Below are positions 61,101 to 64,000 of a DNA stretch of 64,000 nucleotides, in pieces. The notes beneath the pieces were generated by a model, which made no database searches, was not told where the DNA came from, and saw only the letters and a list, made by a program, of their open reading frames with translations. This DNA is from Monocercomonoides exilis (taxonomy: Eukaryota > Preaxostyla > Oxymonadida > Polymastigidae). The stretch is from NCBI GenBank assembly GCA_001643675.2, contig LSRY02000002.1:2025501-2089500 (forward strand), read 5' to 3'. A program made the position numbers and the translations under genes. Position 1 is the stretch's first letter. Each line of letters opens with the position of its first letter.

Positions 61101-64000
61101 TGTGCATGTGGCAGCGGATGGTGTTATTGTGTGTGAGAACAACACTTTTGAGGGGAGTACTCTCGTTGGTGAGGAAAGTTGCGGTGGTGCATTATATTTA
61201 AATTTTGAAGCATCAAGTGTGGTGTACTCGATGCGGAATGTTCAATTCTCACGAAACGAAGCCGGACTTGGGAGCAACGTGTTTTTGGTGTGTCCAACTC
61301 CACGCGTCACTATTGACCGCAACCGGTGGATAGGATCAGCTGTAGAAGGGCAACCGAACAAGACGATGTGGGTGATGGATACAGAGGAACCTCCACTTGT
61401 GAACACAACACTGCTGAAATATTTATTCCCAACAAAGGACAACATAATTTTTGTTGACAAGGAACATGGAAGTATGAGCAACTGTGGAGATGAGGACTAC
61501 CCATGCGCAGAACTTTTCATCGGATACGATCGACTTGGAACCGAAAAGGATGTACTGCAGATCATCTACTCGACGGAACTTACCGGGCAGATTGTGCGGC
61601 AGAATGCTCCCCTCACCATTCGAGGAAGAGATTCCACTTCTGCAAGCTCCAACCTTGTTGTTGGGTCAAGTGGTCATCTGGTTTTTGAAGCAGTGTCAGC
61701 GGATATAGTCTTATCGATTGAGCGCATTGTGTTTACGCTTCCGTATCCTCAGGCTGATCACAATGAGCTGCTTCAACTGAATTTTGGAAAGGTGTATTTT
61801 GTATCGTGTATCTTTGGAGTTTCCACAGATGCCCCTGAAGCAGGATTGACAAGAATTGGGTGTAGCTTGTGGATTGCATGCTGCAGCGGAGGAGAACTTC
61901 AATTCTGCGATGTCGCAGTAAAGCATCTGGATTACGTTTCTGAGACAGGCGTTGCCTGGATGCAAGATAATGCGAAAGGTATATTTAACAGCACAAACGT
62001 TACTGGTCTATCTTGCACAGGAAGCGGCCTCATATATGAAACGGGTAGGGCTCATTTGACGTTAGAGAACTGCACAATTGAAGAATGCACCACAGTTAAA
62101 GGAGGAGTTGTGTGCGTGGAAGATGAAAGTGGAGTGGAATCGGAAGGTGGGTGCGTGTTTCGTAGTTGTACATGTGACAAAGGAAGTGGAGGATGGCTGA
62201 AAGCGATGCTGAAGTCTAGGGGCTCGATAAGCATTAAAAATACACAAATTGAGCAATGTGCGGCTGATGATGATATTGACCCAAACAGCATTGGTGGAAA
62301 AGGAGGAGGTGCGATGCTTGCATTTGGAGATAATTTCTACAACAATATCTTGTTGCAATTGGTATCGTTTGCAAATAATGATGCAGAGCTGGGAAAAGAT
62401 CTGTTTATTGAGTGCAAGAGCTTGAATGAGACGGTAACCCCAGTTCGATTTGAGGGCCTATCTGGAGATAAAGCAGATGGTTCTGCTGATCTGTGGGGAA
62501 GTGATAGGACAATTTTGGAGGAAAATCCGATTTGCTTGGATGTGTTCCTTGTGCAGCGTCTACGATCGCGCAACTTCATATCTTCTCAAACAGGTCTTGA
62601 TCTCCTTGGATGCGGTGAGACAGACTTCCCATGTAAGACTTTTTGGCGAGCTGTGGCAAATGCTGCTCCCACCGAGACAAATAAAGAATTGATAATTGAG
62701 GGAAGTGCATCCATAGCAGATGAGTACAACCTCTCGAGCTTCGATATCTTCTCTTCTGATAACGTTGTGCAAGCAGTTATCAATGTTGCGCCAGCCATTC
62801 CTGAAGGCCGATTTTCAGCTGTGATGGTAAACGAAAAGGCACTGAAGTTACGAATTATTGACTTTTCCTTGCCCAGCGATATAACCAGTTTTCGAGACTC
62901 ATTGATTTCATCAAGCTCTGTGTCTTCGGAACTCTTGTTGATGAACTGCTCATTCTTTTGTGAAAGTTCATGTCCATTGAGATACAGCATAATATATGCG
63001 CATGGAGGAATTGTTCGCGTTGAGAAATGTGTGATATGCGCACTTAACTGTGAAAATGTGCCGTTTCGCCTGAGCTGCACTTTGTTTATTTCAAATTGCA
63101 CTCTCACCAATATAGTTACCCCCTCAAGCTGTGAAGGAGGTGCCTTGCACATTGAACTGCAGCTTGGATGTGAATTGTCCATGGCAGAGATAACAATCCA
63201 AGAATGCTCGTGTTCAATAGAGAAAGGATTTGGAGGGGCAATGTTTCTTGATGCATCTCTTCCCTCTGAAACTTGTCCTTTCCTATTTCGAGATATTACG
63301 CTTGCCGATAACAAAGCGTGGCAAGGCAAGAACATGTTTATTTGTGCATCTGATCTCAACAAGTCTGTTACAGCAGATTCGTTCAAGTTCGACTTCAGCT
63401 CAGGCGAAAAAGACGAAAACATGTTTGCTGGAGAAGATGGATCTTTTGGACAAGTAGATCTGTTGATATTTCTCATTAAATATGAGGCACTTTGTGTGAC
63501 TGCTTCAACTGAAGGAATAGATGTGGCGAGATGTGGAAGTGCCGAGCTGCCTTGCTTTTCGTTCTGGAAGGCAATGCGCCAATTCAGCCAGAAAAGCAGT
63601 AATGAATCATACGAACTCAGGATAGCAGACTCAACTAATTTGCGGAACAATTTCGATATATCTGGGTTTGTAATTTTGGGAAGCGCAGGAAAAATTGAAG
63701 GATATGGTTTAAGTCGGATGCTATGCGAAGGAAATGTGGATGGAGGTGAAGCAGCGCTGCTTGTAAATCGGAAAACGCTGAAGATAACGAGTATTTGTAT
63801 TGCCATTGGGAGCGTGTTTGGCAATGCAGAAGATGCAGTGATGGTGAGTGAAAGCGGCGAGTTGGCATTTATGGAGTGTGTGTTTGAAACTTGCTTGCCC
63901 GCAAACGAGGCGAGCGGAGTGGGTTTTGTTATGGTGAAAGGCGGAAATATTACGATGACGCAGCAGGGTATAAGAAATGTGCATTCAGGAAAGCCTGTTT
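55183..64000 (+). CDS. Giant modular parallel beta-helix surface protein (3' end beyond window)
   Basis: A single frame runs from ATG 55183 to the window edge without a stop: at least 2,939 codons. The start MLLFIYTVSLLCDIFVDA is a signal peptide. The sequence is full of NCSF/NCT glycosylation-type sites and GGA, GGAI and GGG turns (MSGGAICVSE, ARGGAIFLYN, GNGGALEVTV, GGKGGALFLSL, SCGGALYLNF, CEGGALHIEL), typical of right-handed beta-helix adhesins. A linker recurs seven times (Cys-Gly four residues before Pro-Cys; e.g. VSVCGFADYPCKTISHAL) at 56.72, 57.76, 58.97, 60.30, 61.48, 62.61 and 63.53 kb, marking blocks of about 310-440 residues. The gene at 4228 has the same linkers. By analogy a transmembrane helix and tail would follow outside the window. 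No intron is needed. Likely cell-surface adhesion. Confidence 0.88.
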   Translation, partial: MLLFIYTVSLLCDIFVDAKRVRMDNFGKLYEAGHFSSFFRQINQPFAMTATSISPTSHFLILNSTTTFGDIVFSSSVNCWPQFYCYTSFLCITSCAVACDTIGKINPFTSYDSSTSIYNATFLNPSCSSLIAPLFSQDSSSGSSFSQIFHFSSSVVQSFVLASTPFILPASFSSGRIHNSIIFNITISPHLRSHMDTIPGPKEVSISDSVFTKVENVYDGGIVQSINAPGNNILCSNCSFLLCSRELSNDTRDPYPSREDYSDKSCSFSDSMFTISSQMSGGAICVSENGSLNVQRCSFIECQTSARGGAIFLYNFCISEINATDFANCSANDSDGALGIFYGIHAITYNCLFVNCSSLKQFGAMNNEHSPRDYLINNCTFSYCLCNGTGGCVGLAYPPSEFSIIDSLFEYSTSSRGGAIYFHSNTESTSMHWKFLLFRNNSSPLGNDAYSTPGLYEKLNKSQFVSCFSTSEQPRFLHCPKTGRCTLDHNENDWLPNPSPMEINVKNSGQDLESCGAEGLECKTVKHAFSRSIPILGQSILLHSETFIVGELKINAQYIAVRAKFKTQAQNNRPIIETNASAEAFCRIVVGSCGVEEVNFLHSCTKWPTTALFVVEGSGNLKLVEVSISCGAEGISYFACSLINPQSDGASIELARVKFSGIKSTKPVLGLAMSCRWEISDILFDEVERTTGNGGALEVTVESGEVLELENITFSSCRSKIGDGGGMWVSAKNESKVVVGNASARSGAIDFNTCEANGLGGGLYVYMEENVDVRLSSLTFTGCSASTGRDVFVSAFNMGNAMKQGLISFLPELTDVNGVNGYERSTTNESFVIPIVVYLWSNRTARAYVHNNKQNSADFTGCGVVEYPCRSVDGAARLHFAEADRKLRLCEGFCFDRYLALDKRMFDFDVEAKGTVNVRVESTVAGAGEGLVECSVPTVFTNISFELGSSVGAKKAFLYSHSASLRMKDCSMCMAPGAQAVRFSLMHVTSGTTELSGFVVLQENGVAFGDAPMGIFEGSCTCTVNEMTFFSTTTGSSRGLLCFSSTGNAIVKYCTFSNAAASLGAIVYVACASKVEVSNSTFHNILRSVGDGSSVCVMGASSDCEASGEAQILNCTLQNCSVDGAGGCGGGVSAQLGLHSSLIVKNTTFQKCAAPLQGESGGKGGALFLSLHNTASSFTLGATVTLFSNTAMFGDDVFVSAPDLDLAITAEHFLYFDKYHPFAREAACGMDHRWSDAVIPLVYYLMDREPNVCVADTGVDVSVCGFADYPCKTISHALTHQNAEKSILLASKFNFYERVQLSDAYFCSISAQENASISSSFSTISMYGDGIVSQALVIVAQEISVERVRFVVDCCLTTPQKGLILVASDSALCEMKKCAIGMSLTEIRHESATGDDEGASAVRCEFCVVEAGKLLLIEFTVESLKVERCGLIDVCGTGACQVNGCVMNGGEWASEKGVFEYCSSNSMTLQNLIAERIICNGGPIVADINGKALTVVNCSFDYIELRMGNGSVLRCDVSNASSTVEVVDTNITGAAALDGCGGAISVIARNSAHVRIGYGEVVTALTMCEAKSGSGKRSGGSGDIGNMHRQNGNGKGLGGAIHVRSVGASDDIAFGSISFGTDEQANSASWSGKNIFIESDNLSRTVKPGLFGFAVDLVTKSTFDELNGFEGGNESYSIPLAVFLVDFDGKAWVAGIDADGVNYRMCGISHYPCATIPFAITARFGEGDATVILSSTFSFKERIVFNDSNSILITPSPEVNLGRISVGSDNSGQGDSVVEMNCKTTLQGIGFVLPPNFVRTERCCFLHCGGAEILLEDCSASKGREGNVAYSFVLVTGGSTTLKNFKMEDFSLGNVIAVEVRGAVASAKLENVTLKGVNSESMKGLALCCDGGRLDLQNATANDSTAANHCVITVSAGSSSSIQNCSFTDLIRREGDGGVVVGEVCGGAKVQMKECVFRGVACVEAGRKGGSVCVHVAADGVIVCENNTFEGSTLVGEESCGGALYLNFEASSVVYSMRNVQFSRNEAGLGSNVFLVCPTPRVTIDRNRWIGSAVEGQPNKTMWVMDTEEPPLVNTTLLKYLFPTKDNIIFVDKEHGSMSNCGDEDYPCAELFIGYDRLGTEKDVLQIIYSTELTGQIVRQNAPLTIRGRDSTSASSNLVVGSSGHLVFEAVSADIVLSIERIVFTLPYPQADHNELLQLNFGKVYFVSCIFGVSTDAPEAGLTRIGCSLWIACCSGGELQFCDVAVKHLDYVSETGVAWMQDNAKGIFNSTNVTGLSCTGSGLIYETGRAHLTLENCTIEECTTVKGGVVCVEDESGVESEGGCVFRSCTCDKGSGGWLKAMLKSRGSISIKNTQIEQCAADDDIDPNSIGGKGGGAMLAFGDNFYNNILLQLVSFANNDAELGKDLFIECKSLNETVTPVRFEGLSGDKADGSADLWGSDRTILEENPICLDVFLVQRLRSRNFISSQTGLDLLGCGETDFPCKTFWRAVANAAPTETNKELIIEGSASIADEYNLSSFDIFSSDNVVQAVINVAPAIPEGRFSAVMVNEKALKLRIIDFSLPSDITSFRDSLISSSSVSSELLLMNCSFFCESSCPLRYSIIYAHGGIVRVEKCVICALNCENVPFRLSCTLFISNCTLTNIVTPSSCEGGALHIELQLGCELSMAEITIQECSCSIEKGFGGAMFLDASLPSETCPFLFRDITLADNKAWQGKNMFICASDLNKSVTADSFKFDFSSGEKDENMFAGEDGSFGQVDLLIFLIKYEALCVTASTEGIDVARCGSAELPCFSFWKAMRQFSQKSSNESYELRIADSTNLRNNFDISGFVILGSAGKIEGYGLSRMLCEGNVDGGEAALLVNRKTLKITSICIAIGSVFGNAEDAVMVSESGELAFMECVFETCLPANEASGVGFVMVKGGNITMTQQGIRNVHSGKPV

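Noticed and set aside
62586-63824. Minus-strand open frame of 412 codons
   Set aside because: It lies antisense to the giant beta-helix frame, which continues through it with family motifs. The antisense reading has no recognisable domain.
1-64000. CRISPR arrays
   Set aside because: No regularly spaced direct repeats were seen, and the genome is eukaryotic.

Overview
The window looks like nuclear DNA of an AT-rich, intron-bearing protist. Many genes are interrupted by short GT-AG introns of roughly 35-160 bp, with 5' splice sites close to GTWTGY. Gene content includes a flagellar-type NDP kinase (NME5/RSP23-like), the splicing-associated protein CRIPT, a eukaryotic tRNA-Arg, and very large cysteine-rich parallel beta-helix surface proteins with GGA/GGAI and NCSF-type motifs. 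This combination best fits a metamonad flagellate, most likely an oxymonad/Preaxostyla-type organism. That placement is inference from gene style, not from a marker gene. Intact genes use the standard code.

Layout: 1.4-2.1 kb NME5-like kinase (+); 2.6-4.1 kb glycerophosphodiester phosphodiesterase (-), divergent from a 2,048-aa beta-helix membrane protein (4.2-10.5 kb, +); 11.0-11.8 kb bacterial-type ferritin (+); 12.2-23.9 kb a 3,887-aa Ser-rich SQ/TQ-cluster protein (-); 24.3-30.5 kb a 2,033-aa helical protein (-); 30.7-31.1 kb CRIPT (+); tRNA-Arg(CCT) at 31.33 kb; 33.0-35.2 kb a pogo-type DNA transposon with 42-bp inverted repeats; a GC-rich palindromic island at 36.7 kb; 37.0-40.8 kb a five-exon gene in which a ubiquitin-specific protease domain sits inside a transposase-like protein; 41.3-48.0 kb several poorly recognisable low-complexity genes; 49.7-50.3 kb a broken maltose/galactoside-type acetyltransferase; 50.6-55.1 kb a DIRS-type tyrosine-recombinase retrotransposon with inverted termini and an internal complementary region; and from 55.18 kb to the window edge a single open frame of at least 2,939 codons coding for a second, modular beta-helix surface protein.

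The two beta-helix genes at the window ends share a recurrent linker module (CG....PC followed by T/S and an Ala-containing helix start) that begins each beta-helix block. The middle of the window is an accessory region. It holds two classes of mobile element, a transposase-deubiquitinase fusion and a decayed enzyme gene. The most unusual locus is the transposase/USP fusion. Exon boundaries given here were worked out by hand from reading-frame continuity and splice-site sequence and have not been tested against transcripts.
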